From Caldilineae bacterium (GTDB taxonomy: Bacteria; Chloroflexota; Anaerolineae; JAAEKA01), in NCBI GenBank assembly GCA_020634555.1, contig JACKBK010000012.1:1-64000 (forward strand): 64,000 nucleotides of DNA, written 5' to 3'. The translations under genes were made by a program, and so were the position numbers. The notes under the pieces were generated by a model. It was not told the origin of the DNA. It worked only from the letters and a program-made list of their open reading frames with translations, and made no database searches. This document shows positions 35,546-42,127 of this stretch, one piece after another. Each line of letters starts with the position of its first letter. Position 1 is the stretch's first letter.

Positions 35546-36445
35546 CTATGATTTGGCCGAAACCGGTTTCTTGTCGGCCCAGACAAGTTCGGCCAGGCGA
35601 CGGCCGGTGGGTGTGGCAGCCAGACCGCCTTGAGCCGTTTCCTTAAAGCGTTCGTCCATCCGCCGGCCGATCTGCGCCATGGCGTCAATGACCTCGTCGG
35701 CCGGGATGACGCTTTCAACGCCGGCCAGCGCCAGATCGACGGCGATGAAACACTGGGCAGCCCCGGCCGCGTTGCGCTTGACGCAGGGCACCTCCACCAG
35801 CCCGGCCACCGGATCGCACACCAGCCCCAGCATGTTCTTGAGCGTGATCGCGACCGCATGGGCGGATTGGTTGGGCGTCCCGCCCAGCAGCTCAACCGCG
35901 GCTGCGGCGGCCATCGCAGCCGCGCTGCCGGTCTCGGCCTGGCAGCCGCCGGCTGCGCCGGAAACGTGGGCGCGGCGGACGATGACCATGCCCACGCCGC
36001 TGGCCGTGAACAGCGCGTTCACCAGGTCGGCGTCGCTGAAGCCGCGCACCTCTTGCAGCGTCAACAGCACGGCCGGCAGGATGCCCGCGGAACCGGCGGT
36101 CGGTGTGGCCACGATGCAGCCCATGCCGGCGTTGACCTCGTTGACGGCCATTGCTCGCGCCACGGCCCGGCTGAGGATCGGCCCGGTCAGCGGCTCGTGG
36201 CCAGCGTCCAGCCAGTTCCAGAAGCGGTAGGCGCTGCCGCCGCTGATGCCGCTGATGGACATCACCGGCTCGCTGATGCCTTGCGCGGCGGCGCGCTGCA
36301 TGATCTCCAGGCGTTTACCCATGCGGCTCATCAGGTGGTCGCGGGGTTTGCCGCTGTTGGCCATCTCGGCCTCAATGATGACTTCGTGCAGCGAGTGGCC
36401 GGTCACGCCAGCCTCGGCTACCAGTTGGGCTATCGAGTCGAACAT
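35546..36445 (-). CDS. sdaAA: L-serine dehydratase, alpha subunit (Fe-S)
   Basis: A 299-residue alpha chain of the two-subunit, [4Fe-4S]-dependent L-serine ammonia-lyase, which converts serine to pyruvate and ammonium. Family segments present: NAGMGCIVATPTAGSAGILPAVLL, HVSGAAGGCQAETGSAAAMAAAA and CDPVAGLVEVPCVKRNA, which supply the cluster cysteines. The start at 36445 (MFDSIAQLV) has an agaagga sequence 8 nt upstream; the frame runs 32 codons further without support. The beta subunit gene is at 37152-37829 on the same strand, but an acetyltransferase gene on the opposite strand lies between them. Confidence 0.95.
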   Translation of the reverse strand: MFDSIAQLVAEAGVTGHSLHEVIIEAEMANSGKPRDHLMSRMGKRLEIMQRAAAQGISEPVMSISGISGGSAYRFWNWLDAGHEPLTGPILSRAVARAMAVNEVNAGMGCIVATPTAGSAGILPAVLLTLQEVRGFSDADLVNALFTASGVGMVIVRRAHVSGAAGGCQAETGSAAAMAAAAAVELLGGTPNQSAHAVAITLKNMLGLVCDPVAGLVEVPCVKRNAAGAAQCFIAVDLALAGVESVIPADEVIDAMAQIGRRMDERFKETAQGGLAATPTGRRLAELVWADKKPVSAKS

Positions 36446-36577
36446 CTCAATTCCTTCTCGCCTGAACGTTGCGGCGCCAACCCAGGATCGTGTTACAATT
36501 TGGATCTGCCGGATAATAAACGACGCAGTAGCGTACGTCAAACTGGCATCGAAACATCACCGCGTTGCACGACAACT

Positions 36578-37099
36578 ATGGACACCCTGATCAGACTCCG
36601 CACGTCGCGGCTTTGGCTACAGCCGCTCACGATTTCCCAGCTCAGACTCTATCCCGATAACCTTGCGCGCCTGGACGACGAGTTAGGATTTCCGGTCTCG
36701 CGTGCCGTGGTGACGACACGGGTCGAGCGGGCCATCGACATGAAGCTGGCCAGGATGGAAGGCGCTAGCGTGCAACTCCATCCCTGGCAAACCTACTGGT
36801 TGATGGTCGTCCAGGCCGCGCCGTTTGGAGCCGGGCTAATCGGCTTCAAGGGGTTCCCGGACAGCGCAGGTGAAGCCGAGATCGGCTATGGCATCGATCC
36901 TGCCTGGCAAGGGCAAGGCTACACCACAGAAGCGGTCAAGGCGCTGATTGCCTGGGCGTTTCGCGAGCCAGGCTGCCAGGCAGTGGTTGCCCGCGATACA
37001 AAACGGTCGAACGTTGCTTCGCTGCGCGTGCAGGCCAAGGCTGGCCTGACGGTTTACCGCGAGAGTGAAGATGCGCTCTGGCTGCGTATCGAACGGTGA
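36578..37099 (+). CDS. GNAT family N-acetyltransferase
   Basis: A 173-residue acetyltransferase of the RimJ/RimL-like GNAT group. Residues ~1-20 (LIRLRTSRLWLQPLTISQL) are the usual beta1 entry, followed by GAGLIGFKGFPDSAGEAEIGYGID and the acetyl-CoA-binding motif A, WQGQGYTTEAVKALIAWAF. The C-terminal strand reads ARDTKRSNVASLRVQAKAGLTV. The frame is open far upstream (to 35630), but that part is antisense to sdaAA, so the ATG at 36578 is used. No strong ribosome-binding site is visible. The substrate is unknown. Confidence 0.88.
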   Translation: MDTLIRLRTSRLWLQPLTISQLRLYPDNLARLDDELGFPVSRAVVTTRVERAIDMKLARMEGASVQLHPWQTYWLMVVQAAPFGAGLIGFKGFPDSAGEAEIGYGIDPAWQGQGYTTEAVKALIAWAFREPGCQAVVARDTKRSNVASLRVQAKAGLTVYRESEDALWLRIER

Positions 37100-37151
37100 G
37101 GCGAATTAAAGGAAGACCTATCGATGGAAGCTGAGAAGCGATACACAGCTG

Positions 37152-37829
37152 TCACGCCTCAACTTTGGGAACATAGCGCGCCCACAGCACCCAATTGTAG
37201 TCCTCGAACGCCTCCAGAATCTCCGGATCGACCGGTTGGTCGGTCTCGATGACCATGATCGCCTTGCCGCCGCGCCGGTCACGCTCGATGCGCAAGAACG
37301 CGATGTTGATCCCCTGGCGCAGCATCCAGCCGGTGACCGCGTTCACTGTGCCCGGCCGGTCTTCGGCGACTACCAGCAACGTGTCGTACTCGCAGCCGAA
37401 CTGCACCTGGTAGCCATCCACCGCGTCGATCTTGACCATGCCGCCGCCCACCGAGCTGCCTGTCACCTGGACGCGCCGCTGCCCGTCGCTCAACGTCAGG
37501 CGGGCAGTGTTGGGGTGAACAGCCTCGCCCAGGTCCACGGTTTCGAAACGATACGTCATGCCCGCCTGCTCGGCCAGCTCAAAGCTGTGGCGCAGGTCGG
37601 GATCGTCGGCCGGCATGCCCAGCAACCCGGCCACGATGCCGCGGTCAGTGCCGTGCCCCTTGCCGGTGTGGGCAAAAGAGCCGTGCAGTTCGATCAACGC
37701 ATCGCTCGGCTGAACGCCAAGAATGGCGCGCGCGACCTGGCCCAGGCGCACCGCGCCGGCCGTGTGCGAACTGGATGGCCCAACCATAATCGGGCCGATA
37801 ATGTCAAAGGCTGAAACGTCGCGCGTCAT
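37152..37829 (-). CDS. sdaAB: L-serine dehydratase, beta subunit
   Basis: A 225-residue beta chain of Fe-S L-serine dehydratase. The N-terminal domain carries FDIIGPIMVGPSSSHTAGAV and the catalytic-site segment GSFAHTGKGHGTDRGIVAGLLG. The C-terminal ~75 residues form an ACT domain (LLVVAEDRPGTVNAVTGWML, IAFLRIERDRRGG), normally used for regulation by serine. The ATG at 37829 is chosen because the family starts there; the frame is open 19 codons further. A long inverted repeat (37852-37935) lies immediately upstream. Confidence 0.94.
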   Translation of the reverse strand: MTRDVSAFDIIGPIMVGPSSSHTAGAVRLGQVARAILGVQPSDALIELHGSFAHTGKGHGTDRGIVAGLLGMPADDPDLRHSFELAEQAGMTYRFETVDLGEAVHPNTARLTLSDGQRRVQVTGSSVGGGMVKIDAVDGYQVQFGCEYDTLLVVAEDRPGTVNAVTGWMLRQGINIAFLRIERDRRGGKAIMVIETDQPVDPEILEAFEDYNWVLWARYVPKVEA

Positions 37830-37851
37830 ATGTCGATGCCACCTCTCATAC

Positions 37852-37935
37852 GACTTCGGAAGTAGCCGGTTTCTGCTAAAACTCACTGTTACGCGGAGGA
37901 CCTGTTCCTATCATTCCGCGGCTACTTCCGAAGTC
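37852..37935. repeat. Inverted repeat, GACTTCGGAAGTAGC family copy 2
   Basis: Seventeen-base arms 37852-37868 (gacttcggaagtagccg) and 37919-37935 (exact complement) enclose 50 nt. The arms match the element at 7109-7158 over 15 bases, while the enclosed sequence does not. Confidence 0.85.
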
Positions 37936-38087
37936 TGACAGGGCCTCTCGAACTGTTGCTGGGACTGCGAAGACCGCGATTCTATATCAACTGCGGTCCC
38001 CGCGCAATCCTGGCTGCAACGCAAGAGGGTCGGGAGACCGCTCGGAACTCACTACGCAGGAAAGAGCAGAAACTGTGTCAGAGGCAC

Positions 38088-38116
38088 TTGCGATGTTCTT
38101 GCAGTGCTGCTATGAT
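38088..38116 (+). promoter_or_regulatory. Sigma70-type promoter for the DUF333 lipoprotein gene
   Basis: -35 box ttgcga (38088-38093), 17-nt spacer and -10 box tatgat (38111-38116), about 48 nt upstream of the start codon. Confidence 0.6.
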
Positions 38117-38164
38117 GGTACCAACGAATCGACGCAATGTATCAATGGAGGTTATGAACACACC

Positions 38165-39187
38165 ATGAAACCGTGGATGATTTTCTGCCTTGTTCTCGTT
38201 CTGCTGCTGATGGCCGCCTGCACGACCCCGCCGGTGGCGCCGGCCACGCAGGCAACCGATACGGCGATGCCGGCGACCGCGAGCACTCCCACCGAGGCCG
38301 CTACAGATGCGCCGATGACGGACACTCCTGCTGCCGCAGCCGCCACAACGGAGCCGATGACAACAACAGCGACTGCTGAGACCGCCGCGGCCTGGGAACC
38401 TCTCGACAGCGACGCGTGCAACGCATTGGCGCAGGACATGTCGAAGGCGCTGGGCGTCGAGGTGACACAGGGCGAAGCGCCGATCACCGACCCATCAACC
38501 GGCGAAAGCGGCACAGGCTGCCAGGCGACGGCCACCGGCACCGGCGAGCAATTCACCAGCCCTGATGCCGTTGTCACCAGTCTGGCCGACATGCTGGAAG
38601 CACAAGGCTGGCAGGAAGACCCGACGCTCGCGGCCGGCGGCCCAACCGGCATGGCCGAAGGGTTCCGTATGGACAACGAGATGTGCATGGCAGCCGCCCA
38701 GTGGTCGCCGGACGACTCGGCCAACTGCCCGACCGATCAGCCGATCTCAGCCTGCGAGCTGACGCCGGCGCAGCAGCAGTACACCGTGACCCTGACTTGC
38801 GGCCAGCAGGTTCCTCAGGACGCGGCTACCCCTACCGGCACGGCGGGACTCGCCAACCCCGCGTCTGAAAACTGCGTCGCCCAGGGCGGTACGGTGTCCA
38901 TCCAGGAACGCGGCGATGGCGGACAATACGGCGTCTGCCTCTTCGAGGACAACATGCAGTGCGAGGAATGGGCGATGCTGCGCGGCGACTGCCCGGTGGG
39001 CGGGATCAAGGTAACAGGCTACGTGACGCCGGCCGCCCAATACTGCGCCATCACCGGCGGAACCTACACCATCACCAGCGAGAGCGGCGCCGAGAACGAG
39101 CAAGGTACCTGCACGTTCGAAGACGGCAGCGAGTGCGACGTCTGGGCCTACTACGACGGCCAGTGTACCCCATCCACCCAATCGTAG
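38165..39187 (+). CDS. DUF333-repeat lipoprotein
   Basis: A 340-residue surface lipoprotein. The signal peptide MKPWMIFCLVLVLLLMAAC ends in a lipobox (MAAC). A Thr/Ala/Pro-rich spacer of ~55 residues follows. The middle domain (LDSDACNALAQDMSKALGVE...) is unknown. The C-terminus has two DUF333 modules: NPASENCVAQGGTVSIQ with GQYGVCLFEDNMQCEEWAML, and TPAAQYCAITGGTYTI with GTCTFEDGSECDVWAYYDGQC, each with paired cysteines probably forming disulfides. DUF333 proteins are often annotated as putative hemolysins, with little experimental basis. ggagg lies 13 nt upstream of the ATG. Confidence 0.88.
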   Translation: MKPWMIFCLVLVLLLMAACTTPPVAPATQATDTAMPATASTPTEAATDAPMTDTPAAAAATTEPMTTTATAETAAAWEPLDSDACNALAQDMSKALGVEVTQGEAPITDPSTGESGTGCQATATGTGEQFTSPDAVVTSLADMLEAQGWQEDPTLAAGGPTGMAEGFRMDNEMCMAAAQWSPDDSANCPTDQPISACELTPAQQQYTVTLTCGQQVPQDAATPTGTAGLANPASENCVAQGGTVSIQERGDGGQYGVCLFEDNMQCEEWAMLRGDCPVGGIKVTGYVTPAAQYCAITGGTYTITSESGAENEQGTCTFEDGSECDVWAYYDGQCTPSTQS

Positions 39188-39233
39188 TTTCTCCAACGGC
39201 TCTTTGTTAGCCGTGTTGCTTTAGCCCTATCGA

Positions 39234-39270
39234 ATGCGCGAGTACCACCAGGTGGTGCTCGCGCATTTTA
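39234..39270. terminator. Terminator between DUF333 lipoprotein and convergent membrane protein
   Basis: A 16-bp stem (39234-39249 and 39251-39266; one G-U pair) with a one-base spacer, followed by tttt on the + strand. Confidence 0.8.
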
Positions 39271-39281
39271 CGCATCACGCA

Positions 39282-39752
39282 TCACGTTTCATTCTTCTGG
39301 ATCACGCCAAAGGCAGCACGCGTTGGCCTGTAAAGCAGCCAAGCCAGCCCCAGCAGCGGCTGGAGCAGCGGGAAGAAGCCGTAGTCCATACCGAACCTGC
39401 TCCAGGCGGTGTGGCCCAGCAGGTCGGGCGCCAGGATGCTGAGAGTCCCGATCATCAGCACGCCGATGGCCTCGATGCTGAGGGCTGTTACCGAGACGCG
39501 CCAGGCGCGCGGGCTGCGCTTGAAGAACCCCACTGCGGCCACCAGGTAGAGCAGCGAGGAAAAGATCGACAAGGCTGGCGCTAGCTTGGGCAGGTCTTCG
39601 CGGAAGAAAAGTTGGTAGATGCCGCGCGCGCCGGTGGACAGCGCCAGCAAGGGGTAGGAGATGCCGAGCACGTAGCCAATCGCGCTCATGAAGCGCGAGA
39701 TGGTGGTTTCTGTTTCCTCGGTGGGTGGGGTAGTTGGTGTTTCGCTAGACAA
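39282..39752 (-). CDS. Hypothetical four-helix membrane protein
   Basis: A 156-residue integral membrane protein with four predicted helices (AIGYVLGISYPLLALSTGA, ALSIFSSLLYLVAAVGFF, VTALSIEAIGVLMIGTLSIL, FFPLLQPLLGLAWLLYR). The cytoplasmic N-terminus is Thr/Pro/Glu-rich. I do not recognise a named family. Codon use resembles the neighbours. It is followed by the DUF333 terminator on its 3' side and preceded by a cluster of three CCGGCCGGTC repeats. Confidence 0.75.
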   Translation of the reverse strand: MSSETPTTPPTEETETTISRFMSAIGYVLGISYPLLALSTGARGIYQLFFREDLPKLAPALSIFSSLLYLVAAVGFFKRSPRAWRVSVTALSIEAIGVLMIGTLSILAPDLLGHTAWSRFGMDYGFFPLLQPLLGLAWLLYRPTRAAFGVIQKNET

Positions 39753-39775
39753 GAAAATAATCCCTGTTTCTCAAC

Positions 39776-39884
39776 GTTCCGGCCGGTCTCTCGACCGTAG
39801 TGCCCTCAAACTGCTCCGGCCGGTCTTCTGACCATGCCGGCAACGTGGTAATTATGGTGGCACGGTCGGGAGACCGGCCACAGC
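39776..39884. repeat. Cluster of three CCGGCCGGTC-family repeats
   Basis: Copies near 39778-39803, 39816-39841 and, in inverted orientation, 39858-39884 (ggcacggtcgggagaccggccac). They fill the gap between two - strand genes. Confidence 0.75.
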
Positions 39885-39918
39885 AGAGCGTTGATTCTCC
39901 CCTACTTCGCCAGCCGCG

Positions 39919-40494
39919 TCAAGACTGCGACGTACTGTCCTCGCGGTAACGGTCCATCCAGTGTTCGGGGTGGGGCAGCTCGCCAAATCCAAACTGACGG
40001 TAGAATCCCTGAGCGTTATGCGTGGTAAGCAGCAACCGCCGGCAGCGGGCGATGTCGGGGTGCTCCAGGCTGCTGCCCACCAGCCATGTGCCCAACCCCT
40101 GGCCGCGATACTCCTCCAGCACATACACGTCCATCAAATAGGCGAAGCGGGTGTGGTCCGTGGCATAGCGCAGATAGCCGATCTGCCGCTCGCCGTCGAA
40201 CAAGCCAAAGCACAGCGAGTAGCGCATGGCTCGCTCGACAGTTTCACGGTCGATGCCTGACGACCACCAGTAAGCGCGGCTGAGCATCTCCCGGATCGCG
40301 CCAACATCCATCGTTGTCTGGTCGGTAGTGATGCGAAAGTTGTCGCGCTGCCACTCGCGGACGTCACCTAACTCAGCCTGGCGCGCTTTGCTGCGCTGCC
40401 GCCACCAAAGAACGATCGCTGCCGCGATAGCCACGTAGAATCCCAAAATGCAAAGAACGATCAGCCCTTCTACGATTGAGATACGTGGTTCCAT
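39919..40494 (-). CDS. Membrane-anchored GNAT acetyltransferase
   Basis: A 191-residue protein with one N-terminal transmembrane helix (LIVLCILGFYVAIAAAIVLW, residues ~10-29) followed by a basic stop-transfer sequence (WRQRSKARQ) and a full GNAT domain: GYLRYATDHTRFAYLMDVYV and the acetyl-CoA motif EEYRGQGLGTWLVGSSL, ending FYRQFGFGELPHPEHWMDR. The catalytic domain should face the cytoplasm. The ATG at 40494 is 4 nt after the MFS stop codon, with ggag inside the MFS gene, so the two are coupled. A membrane-tethered acetyltransferase next to an exporter suggests modification of a transported compound, which is inference. Confidence 0.87.
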   Translation of the reverse strand: MEPRISIVEGLIVLCILGFYVAIAAAIVLWWRQRSKARQAELGDVREWQRDNFRITTDQTTMDVGAIREMLSRAYWWSSGIDRETVERAMRYSLCFGLFDGERQIGYLRYATDHTRFAYLMDVYVLEEYRGQGLGTWLVGSSLEHPDIARCRRLLLTTHNAQGFYRQFGFGELPHPEHWMDRYREDSTSQS

Positions 40495-40498
40495 GGGT

Positions 40499-41785
40499 TC
40501 ACTCCGTTGCAGAATCGATGACCGGCAGCGTACGCATCGTTCGCACCGGTGAGGCGAGCAGGATCGCTGTGCCGATCCAACTGCCGGTGGCGGCAATGAA
40601 CAGAGTCGGTCGCATACCGATGGCCTCGCCCAGCAGCCCGCCTAATAAAAAGCCCAGCGGCCCCACCGCGGCGATGACCACCTGAAAGCTGGCGTTGACC
40701 CGGCCCAGCAGCCGGTCCGGCGTAACCGCCTGGCGCAGGCTGACTGCGTTGATGAAAAAGATCATCAGCGTCGTGTCGCCGACGATCTGGGCGAAGAGCA
40801 GGATGGCGGTCGCCTCGCGCACGGAGCCATTGGCCAACGGGACCAGAAACGAGCAGCAGCCATGAAACGCCAGTCCACCGATCAGCGCCGGACCGACGCC
40901 GAACCGCCGTGTTACCCGGCCGGCCATAGCAGCCCCGACCAGCGCGCCGATGCCGCCGGCCGAGATGACGATGCCCAGCAGCGCTGGCGTGAGCGAGAGC
41001 GTGCGCACGGCATAGGCGCTGTACAGGGCGCCGAAAAAGCTGCCCAGCAAGTTGAAGACGGCCGTCGCGGCCAGCACAGCCAGCAGCACACGGCTGTCGC
41101 GCACCGTCCGCAGCCCTTCGCCGATCTCGCCACGCATGTCCGGCGTCGATTCGTGGCTGATGGGCAGCTCGGCTGTGCGGATGCGTCCCAGCAATAGCGC
41201 CGACACCACGTAGCTGGCGCTGTCCACCAGGATCGCAAAGGGGGCGGTGATGGTCTGCACCAGCGCGCCGCCGATGGCCGGTCCGCCGATCTCGGCCAGC
41301 GAATCGCTGACACCCAGCTTGCTGTTGCCATCGACTAACTGCTCGCGGGTGGTCACCGCCGGCAGGAACGAGTTGTCAGCCACCTCGAAGAACACAGTCA
41401 GCCCCGCCACGATCATGGACACCACGACCAACTGCGCAAAGCTGAGGATGCCGAACAGCGCCGCGGCCGGGATCGTGACCAGCGCGACGGCCCGCAGCAG
41501 GTCGGTCGCGATCATGATCGGCTTGCGGCGCATCCGATCTACCCAGACGCCGGCCGGAAGTCCGATGATCAACGCCGGAATGCCGGCCAGCGCGCCCAAT
41601 AAACCGAGTTGCAACGGCGAAGCGTTCAGCGTCAAAATCGCGGCCAACCCGATGGCAGTGCCGGAAATCTCCGAGCCAAACGCTGAGATGGTTTTGCCCG
41701 TCCACAGTTTCAGGAAATCCGGGTTGCGCCAGAGGCTGGCGACCGGAAACGCAGGCGATGGGGTGAGTTGGTCGGTGTCGGGCAT
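40499..41785 (-). CDS. MFS transporter (EntS/MFS_3-like)
   Basis: A 428-residue major facilitator exporter with 12 predicted helices. It starts with the typical LWRNPDFLKLWTGKTISAFGSEI. The loop 2-3 signature is present as GLPAGVWVDRMRRKPIMI, and the second half shows GALVGAAMAGRVTRRFGVG. The closest style is the MFS_3 group (enterobactin exporter EntS, macrolide efflux proteins). A tataat -10-like sequence on the - strand (41797-41802) lies only 12 nt before the ATG, which would give an almost leaderless transcript, but no -35 box is in register. Coupled to the acetyltransferase gene downstream. Confidence 0.92.
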   Translation of the reverse strand: MPDTDQLTPSPAFPVASLWRNPDFLKLWTGKTISAFGSEISGTAIGLAAILTLNASPLQLGLLGALAGIPALIIGLPAGVWVDRMRRKPIMIATDLLRAVALVTIPAAALFGILSFAQLVVVSMIVAGLTVFFEVADNSFLPAVTTREQLVDGNSKLGVSDSLAEIGGPAIGGALVQTITAPFAILVDSASYVVSALLLGRIRTAELPISHESTPDMRGEIGEGLRTVRDSRVLLAVLAATAVFNLLGSFFGALYSAYAVRTLSLTPALLGIVISAGGIGALVGAAMAGRVTRRFGVGPALIGGLAFHGCCSFLVPLANGSVREATAILLFAQIVGDTTLMIFFINAVSLRQAVTPDRLLGRVNASFQVVIAAVGPLGFLLGGLLGEAIGMRPTLFIAATGSWIGTAILLASPVRTMRTLPVIDSATE

Positions 41786-42127
41786 GGCTGGATGGCATTA
41801 TACTCCATGTTTTCGCATGTACCAGTGACAACTCGTTGTTGGGGGCTTGTAACAGTTGCGTAAGATTTGGGTAACAACCGTGAAACCGCCCGCTGTTAGA
41901 GTGTGGCATGGTAACTGCTCACCCGTCACGTTTCGCGCCGCGAAAACGGAAAGCCGGGTCTGCGAGGAGTGGATTCCGCCTTCGCGGGAATGACGCCACT
42001 CTGTAGGCCAAGCAGTTTCTTTGTAGGATAGCGTATGGCGAGTCTTGCCCGAACAACGTCCTGGTCGCCGCTAGTACCGCGCCACCAGTTAATCCGATTG
42101 AGCACCAGAATGCAAAGGAGGTCAGGT
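41786..42127. other. Divergent intergenic region with repeat
   Basis: 342 nt between the MFS gene and the SBBP-repeat protein gene. It contains a degenerate CATTCCCGC element (41918-41993) and a good ribosome-binding site (aaaggagg near 42113-42120). No other gene or clear promoter is seen. Confidence 0.65.
41918..41993. repeat. Bipartite CATTCCCGC element (diverged)
   Basis: ctcacccgtcacgtttcgcgccgcgaaaacgg, spacer with ccgggtctgcgaggagtgg, then attccgccttcgcgggaat and gacgccact. The right flank (tgacgccactctgtag) matches that of the copy at 57545-57570. Confidence 0.8.

Larger units (their letters stand above)
37830..38164. other. Divergent intergenic region with inverted repeat and promoter
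   Basis: 335 nt between divergent sdaAB and the DUF333 lipoprotein gene. It contains the 17-bp inverted repeat at 37852-37935, the promoter at 38088-38116, and a 4-codon upstream frame at 38154-38168. No further gene is seen. Confidence 0.7.

Noticed and set aside
35630..36577. Long + strand frame preceding and in frame with the GNAT gene
   Set aside because: It is antisense to sdaAA, which has strong family motifs; the GNAT domain begins at the ATG at 36578.
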